From an uncultured Lachnospiraceae bacterium (GTDB taxonomy: Bacteria > Bacillota > Clostridia > Lachnospirales > Lachnospiraceae), in contig USJG01000061.1 in the NCBI GenBank assembly GCA_900554925.1, positions 1 to 12,365 of the forward strand: a stretch of DNA of 12,365 nt, read 5' to 3'. Position numbers and translations under genes: made by a program. The notes beneath the pieces are model-generated. The model had not been told where the DNA came from. It was given only the letters and a program-made list of their open reading frames with translations, and ran no database searches. Below, one piece after another: positions 1 through 5,889 of the stretch; the first letter of the stretch is position 1, and every line of letters starts with the position of its first letter.

Positions 1-28
1 CTATAGCACTTGCCTCTTTATTTGTCAA
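1..28 (-). promoter_or_regulatory. Leftward sigma-A-type promoter at the window edge
   Basis: Read on the minus strand there is a perfect -35 box TTGACA (28-23), a 17-base spacer, and a -10 box TATAG with its sixth base outside the window (5-1). The -10 is preceded by TG at 8-7, which makes an extended -10. This is a near-consensus housekeeping promoter that would drive a gene lying left of the window, divergent from the PurF-like gene. No part of that gene is visible. Confidence 0.55.
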
Positions 29-140
29 TACTTTTTTGAATTATTTTTTATTTTATTTCATTTTTAATTTTTAATTGTCTAAATTATCTGTTTTATTTTG
101 AATTTTTATTCATTTATCTATATTTTATTTCCCTCTTCAT

Positions 141-169
141 TTACCAGGCCATCCGTGCTAAACTAAATT
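141..169 (+). promoter_or_regulatory. Possible promoter of the PurF-like gene
   Basis: TTACCA (141-146) and TAAATT (164-169) are separated by 17 bases; each matches four of six consensus positions. The transcript would start near 176 and leave a leader of about 45 bases before the ATG at 222. The surrounding DNA (about 30-130) is so AT-rich that chance -10-like boxes are common. A second pair, TTGTCA (174-179) and TAGAAT (195-200), has a better sequence but only a 15-base spacer and would start transcription inside the ribosome binding site. I see no riboswitch or purine-box-like element in 1-221. Confidence 0.3.
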
Positions 170-221
170 AGTATTGTCAACGCAAGATTTGTTTTAGAAT
201 GGGAAAGGAGAACCATATACT

Positions 222-1625
222 ATGGGCGGATTTTTTGGTGTAGCATCAAAAGGCGAATGTGTACTTGATTTATTTTATGGGGTAGACTATCATTCTCACC
301 TCGGAACAAGAAGAGGCGGTATGGCGACTCATGGAGAGTCCGGTTTCAGCCGTGCCATTCACAATATTGAAAACGCGCCCTTTCGTACCAAGTTTGATAA
401 GGACGTAAATGAAATGCAGGGAAACCTGGGAATCGGATGTATTTCTGATTATGAACCCCAGCCTTTATTAGTACGTTCCCATCACGGCACTTATGCCATT
501 ATGACCGTGGGGAAAATTAATAACATGGAAAAAATCGTTGATCAGATTTTCAGTATGGGAAATTCTCATTTTCTGGAAATGAGCGGCGGTGACATTAACG
601 CCACTGAGCTGGTGGCTGCCATCATCAATCAAAAGGATAATCTGATCGAAGGAATCACTTATGCCCAGGAACTCATTGATGGCTCCATGACCATGGCGAT
701 TCTGACGCCTAAGGGAATTTATGCGGCCAGAGATAAAATGGGAAGAACCCCGGTGGCCATCGGCAAAAAGGAGGACGGATACTGTATTTCCTTTGAGAGC
801 TTTGCCTACTTAAATCTGGGTTATACAGATGAAAGAGAGTTAGGGCCGGGGGAGGTTGTCATTGTAACGCCGGAGGAAGTAAGGACGCTGGTAAATCCGG
901 GAAAAGACATGAAAATATGCACCTTCTTATGGATTTACTATGGTTATCCATCATCCTCCTATGAAGGCATCAGCGTGGAAAAGATGCGTTATAACTGTGG
1001 GAAGCTGCTTGCCAAAAGGGATGACGTATCTCCGGATAACGTGGCGGGAGTACCGGATTCCGGCATTGCCCACGCAATCGGCTACTCCAATGAGTCAGGG
1101 ATTCCCTTTTCAAGACCCTTTATTAAGTATACGCCTACATGGCCCAGGTCCTTTATGCCTACCATGCAAAGCCAGAGAAATCTGATTGCGAAAATGAAGC
1201 TGATCCCTGTGCATGACCTGATTCAAAATAAGAGCCTGCTTCTGATTGACGATTCCATCGTGCGCGGAACACAGCTTAGGGAAACCACGGAATTTCTTTA
1301 TCAGAGCGGTGCGAAGGAGGTTCATATAAGACCTGCCTGTCCGCCTTTGCTTTATGGATGTAAATATTTGAATTTTTCCCGTTCCTCATCGGAGATGGAT
1401 CTGATCACCAGAAGGATCATTAAGGAAATGGAAGGGGAGGGCAAGCATGTAAATTTAAGCGCCTATTCCAATCCGGAAACGCCGGAATATCAGGAGATGG
1501 TAAAGAGGATCGGAGTTCAGCTTAACTTTACATCACTGCGGTATCACAGATTAGATGACATGATAGAATCTGTAGGAATCGACAGATGCAAGCTTTGTAC
1601 CTATTGCTGGGATGGCAGAGAATAA
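222..1625 (+). CDS. PurF-family amidophosphoribosyltransferase paralog lacking the glutaminase nucleophile
   Basis: This 467-residue protein has the two-domain layout of glutamine-PRPP amidotransferase. The C-terminal phosphoribosyltransferase half has the PRPP loop LIDDSIVRGT at 341-350. Four cysteines match the Fe-S ligands of Bacillus-type PurF: C233, C380, C456 and C459. The N-terminal Ntn-hydrolase half is damaged. The protein begins MGGFFGV where PurF has CG(I/V)FG after processing, so the nucleophilic cysteine is a glycine and no propeptide remains. The usual HRGQ region reads GTRRGGM (28-34), the NGN glutamine loop reads GKINN (97-101), and the SD(S/T)E motif reads NATE (126-129). It may therefore use free ammonia, depend on a partner, or do a different phosphoribosyl reaction; no substrate can be named. 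The ribosome site AAAGGAG (204-210) lies 11 bases before the ATG. It is monocistronic here and converges on the epimerase gene. The family assignment is secure; activity is not. Confidence 0.85.
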   Translation: MGGFFGVASKGECVLDLFYGVDYHSHLGTRRGGMATHGESGFSRAIHNIENAPFRTKFDKDVNEMQGNLGIGCISDYEPQPLLVRSHHGTYAIMTVGKINNMEKIVDQIFSMGNSHFLEMSGGDINATELVAAIINQKDNLIEGITYAQELIDGSMTMAILTPKGIYAARDKMGRTPVAIGKKEDGYCISFESFAYLNLGYTDERELGPGEVVIVTPEEVRTLVNPGKDMKICTFLWIYYGYPSSSYEGISVEKMRYNCGKLLAKRDDVSPDNVAGVPDSGIAHAIGYSNESGIPFSRPFIKYTPTWPRSFMPTMQSQRNLIAKMKLIPVHDLIQNKSLLLIDDSIVRGTQLRETTEFLYQSGAKEVHIRPACPPLLYGCKYLNFSRSSSEMDLITRRIIKEMEGEGKHVNLSAYSNPETPEYQEMVKRIGVQLNFTSLRYHRLDDMIESVGIDRCKLCTYCWDGRE

Positions 1626-1641
1626 ATAAAGCCCTCCGGGC
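1621..1641 (-). terminator. Short terminator-like hairpin for the regulator-epimerase transcript
   Basis: On the minus strand GCCC-GGA-GGGC (1641-1631) is followed at once by TTTATTTATT (1630-1621). The four-pair stem is short but all GC, and the T-rich tail is correctly placed to end transcription coming from the epimerase gene. The larger inverted repeat just upstream on that strand may help. On the plus strand the same hairpin has no T-run after it. Confidence 0.45.
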
Positions 1642-1706
1642 AGGAACGCACTGCGGCGGAGAGGAAAATGTTGCTGACGCAACCCGCCGCAGGCGGAGAA
1701 TCCTGC
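1640..1706. repeat. Long interrupted inverted repeat between convergent genes
   Basis: Three nested perfect stems share one axis. The outer stem is GCAGGA (1640-1645) with TCCTGC (1701-1706). The middle stem is CTGCGGCGG (1651-1659) with CCGCCGCAG (1684-1692). The inner stem is GTTGC (1670-1674) with GCAAC (1679-1683), closed by a TGAC loop. That is 20 pairs over 67 bases, with a 10-base bulge (1660-1669) on one side only. A competing hairpin, CCGCC (1684-1688) with GGCGG (1692-1696), is also possible. The structure fills nearly the whole gap between the PurF-like and epimerase genes. It could be a two-way terminator, a structured RNA 3' end or a dispersed palindromic repeat. Confidence 0.6.
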
Positions 1707-2587
1707 TAGAGAATATGGACAGACATTTGATAGGATTTGTTTTCCCCTGCTTTCAGAGACTGGATATCCCGTTTGTTTATAAAGGTATCGTCTTCATCCG
1801 CAAAGATTGCGGCGCCGTTCCAGGGCTCAAGGCACAGGAAGGGAGCTTTGACGTTGGCAGGAGTCCAGAAAGCAATTGTGGAAAAATCAGGATAGTCCAT
1901 TTGTATACCTTTTCCGGTAGCTGGATTGATCAGCTTAACGCTTCTTGACTTCATATGGGGAAAAACCAGCGCATCAATATTAAAGAGGGAATAGTCAAGC
2001 TTTAATGTGTCGGTATTGTCCAGATAACGGATGGTGTTTTCCGGGTCAAACTGCATATTCTTAAGGTCGTATACGGGGCTGTCGCAGGTTTCCGCATATG
2101 GGAATTTTAAAATGTAATCTGAGAAATCTTCCCCTTCTTCCAATGGGCACATAAAGCCGGGATGAGCCCCGAGATGATAGTACATATCCCTGTCATCTGC
2201 GTTGGTGATCAGATAGGTAATATGAAGGGTGGAACCCTTCAGCTCATAAGTCTGGCGGAAGCGGAAACGGAAGGGATAGTGTTTTAAGGTATTTTCGTCA
2301 TACTGACAGAAAAAAGATATTTTGTTGTCTGCTTCTATCTCATATTCCATATCTATATCCCGAACAAAGCCATGTTTTGGGATTTCATATTCTGTTCCAT
2401 TTATAAAAGTTTTGTTGTTCCTTAAATTGCCGATAGAAGGAAACAAAAGCGGGGAGGACCGGGGCCAGAAATCAGGGTTGGAATCCCAGATAAATTCCTT
2501 GCCGGCTTCATTTTTGTAGGATTTTAATTCGGCTCCCAGCGTATTTACCGTAACGGTATAGCCTTGGTCTTTTAACATGAGTAACAT
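1706..2587 (-). CDS. Aldose 1-epimerase family protein (LacX/GalM-like)
   Basis: This 293-residue cytoplasmic protein belongs to the galactose mutarotase fold, closest in layout to the LacX-type aldose 1-epimerases. Motifs run in family order: WPRSSPLLFPSIGNL at 41-55, KHGFVRD at 71-77, YYHLGAHPGF at 136-145 and CLEPWNG at 252-258. His72, His142 and Glu254 sit where the family has its two histidines and catalytic glutamate. Such enzymes interconvert alpha and beta anomers of free sugars, or sometimes of sugar phosphates. The gene follows the LacI-type regulator on the same strand with a 22-base gap. An AAAGGA ribosome site precedes the ATG at 2587; a second ATG three codons later is possible. 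It probably mutarotates the sugar imported by the neighbouring system, which is inference from position. The sugar is unknown. Confidence 0.85.
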   Translation of the reverse strand: MLLMLKDQGYTVTVNTLGAELKSYKNEAGKEFIWDSNPDFWPRSSPLLFPSIGNLRNNKTFINGTEYEIPKHGFVRDIDMEYEIEADNKISFFCQYDENTLKHYPFRFRFRQTYELKGSTLHITYLITNADDRDMYYHLGAHPGFMCPLEEGEDFSDYILKFPYAETCDSPVYDLKNMQFDPENTIRYLDNTDTLKLDYSLFNIDALVFPHMKSRSVKLINPATGKGIQMDYPDFSTIAFWTPANVKAPFLCLEPWNGAAIFADEDDTFINKRDIQSLKAGENKSYQMSVHIL

Positions 2588-2609
2588 AAAAAATCATCCT
2601 TTCTTTTAT

Positions 2610-3650
2610 TTATTTTAATATTTCGTTTTCTGTTCCGGGTACAGCAGCGCAGCTTTCGCGCCTGATCAGCTGAAAGGGCAGCTCTACTTTCATAGGTATC
2701 CGTTTTTTGGTTTCTATCCGGTCGATCAATATTTTGGCAGTCATAATGCCCAGCTCTTCCATGGGAATATGAATCGTCGTGAGCATAGGCGAGGTATACT
2801 GGCTGGTTTCGATATCGTCAAAGCCTATGACGGATAATTCCTCAGGAATCCTGCGGTTTAGCTCCGTGGCAGCTTTCATGGCACCGATTGCAGTCAGATC
2901 GTTTGCACAGAACAGGGCAGTGACATTGCGGCCGGAGGATAAAAGCTTCATTGCCGCCCGGTAGCCGCCCTCGGTGGAAAGAGGGGTATCTGCAATAAGC
3001 TCTTTATTAAGCGGCAGAGCAAGCTGTGTAATGGCATCCAGATAGCCCCGGTAGCGGATCTCATTTTTGCATTCCCCCAGATAAGCAATATGTACATGTC
3101 CAAGCTCCGCCAGATAACTGACAGCGGTTTTGGAGGCCAGATAAGCATTACAGGTAATCTGGTCAAATTCAGAATCAATATTGTTAAGGCCTGTGTAGAT
3201 GATCCGTTTGTAGGTTGACTTCAGAAAGGAACGGGTTTTGGAATCAGGGCGGCCAAGAATTGCCACGCCCTTTACCTTTGTCTGATAGATAGCCTTCTGT
3301 ACTTCGGGATTCTGGATATCCCGGTAGGAATAAATATATTTAACGATATAACCGCTGCGCAGGGCTTCCTTTTCAATTCCCCTTGTTATCTGTGAAAAAA
3401 AGGGATCTGAGGTATTGGTACGGGCCAGAATACAGCCAATAGTTTTTGGAAGCGCACCGCTTTGGATATTGTGGCTATGCAGCTTTAAATTCCTTGCGGA
3501 AGGATTGGGGACATAGCCTGTTTCCCGTATGATCTGCCATATCCTGTTTTCTACTTCCCTGCTGGCAGCCTTGGAGCCGGGATGATTCACTACCCTGGAA
3601 ACGGTGGAAGCGGACACGCCGGCCATAGCAGCAATTTCTTTAATCGTCAC
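2610..3650 (-). CDS. LacI-family transcriptional regulator
   Basis: From a GTG start the product is 346 residues, normal for the family. Residues 2-22 form the helix-turn-helix (TIKEIAAMAGVSASTVSRV). The hinge region PNPSARNLK spans 48-56, with a leucine that usually inserts into the DNA minor groove. The rest is a periplasmic-binding-protein-like sensor domain with CANDLTAIGAM (248-258) and VIGFDDI (274-280). An ATG at 3680 in the same frame would add ten residues. I prefer the GTG because AAAGGGGGA (3665-3657) precedes it at good spacing, homologs start at this point, and the predicted transcript begins near 3677. It is divergent from the catabolic operon and heads a unit with the aldose epimerase. 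It probably represses both sides until a pathway sugar or sugar phosphate binds; the ligand cannot be read from sequence. Confidence 0.92.
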   Translation of the reverse strand: MTIKEIAAMAGVSASTVSRVVNHPGSKAASREVENRIWQIIRETGYVPNPSARNLKLHSHNIQSGALPKTIGCILARTNTSDPFFSQITRGIEKEALRSGYIVKYIYSYRDIQNPEVQKAIYQTKVKGVAILGRPDSKTRSFLKSTYKRIIYTGLNNIDSEFDQITCNAYLASKTAVSYLAELGHVHIAYLGECKNEIRYRGYLDAITQLALPLNKELIADTPLSTEGGYRAAMKLLSSGRNVTALFCANDLTAIGAMKAATELNRRIPEELSVIGFDDIETSQYTSPMLTTIHIPMEELGIMTAKILIDRIETKKRIPMKVELPFQLIRRESCAAVPGTENEILK

Positions 3651-3655
3651 AAATA

Positions 3656-3665
3656 TTCCCCCTTT
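3656..3665 (-). promoter_or_regulatory. Ribosome binding site that selects the GTG start of the regulator
   Basis: On the minus strand AAAGGGGGAA (3665-3656) lies just upstream of GTG (3650-3648). The upstream ATG (3680-3678) has only AT-rich sequence before it and coincides with the predicted transcription start, so it is unlikely to be used. Confidence 0.65.
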
Positions 3666-3683
3666 TTCTATTTTATACATTTT

Positions 3684-3712
3684 ATTTTAGCATAGGGAAA
3701 AAGTTAACGCAA
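3684..3712 (-). promoter_or_regulatory. Promoter of the LacI-family regulator gene
   Basis: On the minus strand TTGCGT (3712-3707) and TAAAAT (3689-3684) are separated by exactly 17 bases, and TG at 3692-3691 makes an extended -10. The expected start is near 3677. The -35 box forms one arm of the palindromic operator at 3707-3722, which is the arrangement expected for autorepression. Confidence 0.65.
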
Positions 3713-3722
3713 ACGTTTGGGT
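3707..3722. promoter_or_regulatory. LacI/PurR-type palindromic operator
   Basis: ACGCAAACGTTTGGGT is a 16-base near-palindrome with the central CpG typical of LacI-family sites; the inner ten bases CAAACGTTTG are perfect. It differs at one base from the ideal palindrome ACGCAAACGTTTGCGT known for PurR-like operators. It lies in the divergent region between the LacI-type gene and the catabolic operon, so the neighbouring regulator is the natural candidate to bind it. Confidence 0.65.
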
Positions 3723-3774
3723 AGAAATTGCGGCTGCGTGCATAGGAAAGAAAAATTGAGTGTGTTACTATTAT

Positions 3775-3780
3775 TATAAG
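3775..3780 (+). promoter_or_regulatory. Possible -10 element of the catabolic operon
   Basis: TATAAG lies about 30 bases before the kinase start, but no good -35 box sits 16-18 bases upstream: TTGAGT (3756-3761) is only 13 bases away. A second weak option is TTGCGG (3728-3733) with AAAAAT (3751-3756), spacer 17, just beside the operator. The operon promoter is therefore not settled and may need an activator. Confidence 0.25.
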
Positions 3781-3812
3781 GTTTGGAAGCAGAAAGGAGC
3801 AGTGTGATTGAT

Positions 3813-5003
3813 ATGGAAGAAAATTTGCTTGTAGTGCATGGGGGCGGGCCCACTGCGGTTTTAAATGCGTCCCTGTACGGAGTAATAAGGCAGGCCCAGG
3901 AAAATCCTGCCATAAAGAAAATTTATGGCGCTGTAGGCGGAACAGAGGCGATACTTACAGAAAATTTTCTGGACATGAGAGGATTGCCTGATGAGAAGAT
4001 CGAACTGCTGCTTCAGACACCCGGAACAGCAATCGGTTCCTCCAGATTTCCCCTGGAGCAGGAACAATATGAAGCAATGGTATCTGTTTTGAAAAAACAT
4101 AAAATTAAATATGTATTGCTTAACGGTGGAAACGGCACCATGGATACCTGCGGCAAGATCAGCCGGGTCTGTGCAGAGGAAGGAATTTATGTTGTGGGTA
4201 TTCCCAAAACCATGGACAATGATATTTCTATTATAGATCATGCACCCGGCTTTCCAAGTGCAGCTAAATACATAGCTACTGTAACAAAGGAAGTGGGAGC
4301 AGATGTAAAATCCCTGCCCATTCATGTATGTGTAATAGAGGCCATGGGAAGGAATGCCGGATGGATCACCGCAGCTTCCAGCCTGGCAAGAAAGAATCCT
4401 AAAGATGCGCCCCATCTGATTTATCTTCCGGAAAGGAATTTCTGCGAGGAGGAATTCCTTGCAGATGTGAAAAAACTGTATGACGAGCTGGGCGGTGTGG
4501 TAGTAGTTGTCAGCGAAGGACTGCGCAATGAAAAGGGAGAATCAATTGTCCCGCCGATTTTTAAAACAGACAGAGCAGTTTACTATGGTGATGTCAGCGC
4601 CTACCTGGCAGAACTGGTCATCAAAAAGCTGGGAATTAAGGCGAGAAGTGAAAAACCGGGGCTTTGCGGAAGGACTTCCATGGCCCTTCAATCGAAGGTT
4701 GACAGGGAAGAAGCTATTCTGGTTGGCAGAGAGGCAGTAAAGGCAGCCATGGCAGGAAAGTCCGGAGTTATGGTAGGAATCCGGAGAAAAGAGGGCGAAA
4801 AATACGAAATAGAAACGCCGCTCATACCCATTGAAGAAGTGATGCTCCATGAGAGGGTAATGCCGAAGGAATATATAAATGAAAGAGGCAATGATATTAC
4901 ACAGCAGTTTACCCAGTGGTGTCTTCCCCTGATCGATGGGGAACTGCCGGAAATGGTAAGCTTTAAGGATCAGGCAGAACAAATGCTGAAAAGCAGGATA
5001 TAA
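3813..5003 (+). CDS. 6-phosphofructokinase-family protein, PPi-type features
   Basis: From the ATG at 3813 the product is 396 residues of the PfkA/PPi-PFK superfamily, which phosphorylates the C1 hydroxyl of fructose 6-phosphate. Visible motifs are GGGPT (10-14), NGGNGT (104-109), GIPKTMDND (129-137) with the catalytic-base aspartate, EAMGRNAGW (176-184), PERNF (206-210) and GLCGRTS (283-289). Lys at the PKT position is a PPi-type mark, whereas the Gly in GGNGT is ATP-type; the metal-binding Asp of GGDGS is Asn108 here. Against E. coli PfkA, Arg243 and Arg252 of the 6-phosphate site are kept, but Arg162 and His249 align with His171 and Leu284. The true substrate may thus be another ketose. 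AAAGGAG (3793-3799) is 13 bases from the ATG and 4 from an in-frame GTG at 3804, so the start is uncertain by three codons. It is the first gene of the operon; the next gene starts 11 bases after its stop. Confidence 0.85.
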   Translation: MEENLLVVHGGGPTAVLNASLYGVIRQAQENPAIKKIYGAVGGTEAILTENFLDMRGLPDEKIELLLQTPGTAIGSSRFPLEQEQYEAMVSVLKKHKIKYVLLNGGNGTMDTCGKISRVCAEEGIYVVGIPKTMDNDISIIDHAPGFPSAAKYIATVTKEVGADVKSLPIHVCVIEAMGRNAGWITAASSLARKNPKDAPHLIYLPERNFCEEEFLADVKKLYDELGGVVVVVSEGLRNEKGESIVPPIFKTDRAVYYGDVSAYLAELVIKKLGIKARSEKPGLCGRTSMALQSKVDREEAILVGREAVKAAMAGKSGVMVGIRRKEGEKYEIETPLIPIEEVMLHERVMPKEYINERGNDITQQFTQWCLPLIDGELPEMVSFKDQAEQMLKSRI

Positions 5004-5014
5004 GGAGGAGAGAG

Positions 5015-5851
5015 ATGAAGCACATTTATTTGAATCTGAAGAGATTTGATATTCCCAGGGAAGCAGGCGGCGTGAACAGCATTGCTCCGGTATCAGAATG
5101 GGGAGCATATATTGTAGAGCATACAAAGGATGCCCTGGCACAGTATGATGAGAAGGAGGCGGAATTTGTGATGTACCTGCCGGAGGCACATCTTCTCCCT
5201 GCAATAGGAGCATTAAAGGCAAGTAAAAATCTTGCCATCGGCTGTCAGGGAATTTACAGAGATGACGTCAGCAAAGGCGGAAATTTCGGTGCTTTTACCT
5301 CCAACAGGACAGGGAAAGCAGTGAAAGCATTGGGCTGTGCAAGTACAATGATAGGCCATTGCGAGGAACGCAGAGACAAAGCAGGTATACTGGCAGAAGC
5401 CGGGGTGGCGGATACGGACGCAGTAAACAGGATTCTGAATCAGGAAATAAAGGCGGCTGTCGCAGCAGGGCTTAGTGTTCTGTACTGTATTGGCGAGAGC
5501 GAAGAAGAGCAGGACAGATGGCAGGAGGTGCTGGGGAAACAGCTTGAGATTGGCCTTAAGGATGTAGATACCTCAAGGGTTGCCATTGCTTATGAGCCGA
5601 TATGGTCTATTGGTCCCGGAAAGACACCGGCAGGAAAAGAATATATACAGAAAATCGCAAGATTTGTCAAAGAGTACACAGGAGGGCTTCCGGTGGTCTA
5701 TGGCGGAGGATTAAAGGTGGATAATGCGGCTATGCTCTCATCCATACCCGAGATAGACGGAGGACTGATCGCCCTGACAAGGTTCCAGGGGGATATAGGC
5801 TTTTACCCTGATGAGTATCTGGAAATCATCCGGATATACATGGGAAAATAG
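5015..5851 (+). CDS. Triosephosphate isomerase-like protein with altered phosphate loops
   Basis: This 278-residue TIM-barrel protein keeps the catalytic set of triosephosphate isomerase: Lys9 in NLKRF, His115 in IGHCEERR, and Glu194 in AYEPIWSIGPGKT (192-204), which includes loop 6. The two other phosphate-gripping loops are not conserved: YGGSV becomes YGGGL (229-233), and the final GGAS loop becomes ALTR (253-256). It is about 25 residues longer than ordinary TIM. It therefore probably runs an aldose-ketose isomerisation on a related small substrate and is not the cell's glycolytic TIM; relatives such as the erythrulose-phosphate isomerases of erythritol catabolism show such shifts. Its ribosome site AAGGAGG overlaps the kinase stop codon, so translation is closely coupled. 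Family assignment is firm; the substrate is unknown. Confidence 0.85.
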   Translation: MKHIYLNLKRFDIPREAGGVNSIAPVSEWGAYIVEHTKDALAQYDEKEAEFVMYLPEAHLLPAIGALKASKNLAIGCQGIYRDDVSKGGNFGAFTSNRTGKAVKALGCASTMIGHCEERRDKAGILAEAGVADTDAVNRILNQEIKAAVAAGLSVLYCIGESEEEQDRWQEVLGKQLEIGLKDVDTSRVAIAYEPIWSIGPGKTPAGKEYIQKIARFVKEYTGGLPVVYGGGLKVDNAAMLSSIPEIDGGLIALTRFQGDIGFYPDEYLEIIRIYMGK

Positions 5852-5889
5852 ATTAAAAACTTAAATCATAAAAAGGAGAGATAAGAAAT

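Noticed and set aside
222..1625. Housekeeping purF
   Set aside because: The catalytic cysteine and glutamine-binding motifs are missing, and no other purine biosynthesis gene is nearby.
1586..1948. Plus-strand open frame of 120 codons across the convergent gap
   Set aside because: It runs out of the PurF-like 3' end and antisense to the epimerase gene, has no ribosome site and shows no recognisable family.
3651..3680. ATG at 3680 as regulator start
   Set aside because: It coincides with the predicted transcription start and lacks a ribosome site, while the GTG at 3650 has a strong one.
3707..3722. CcpA catabolite-responsive element
   Set aside because: The central CG fits, but the flanking TG...CA positions of a cre site do not match; a site for the adjacent LacI-type protein is simpler.
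3783..3812. Upstream TTG start extending the kinase by ten residues
   Set aside because: The extension would translate through the ribosome binding site (3793-3799), and homologous proteins begin near the ATG at 3813.
3861..4415. Minus-strand open frame of 184 codons
   Set aside because: It is antisense inside the kinase gene, with no start context and no motif.
4542..5222. Minus-strand open frame of 226 codons
   Set aside because: It lies antisense to the PFK- and TIM-like genes, whose motifs are clear; its sequence is low-quality, Cys/Pro/His-rich shadow.
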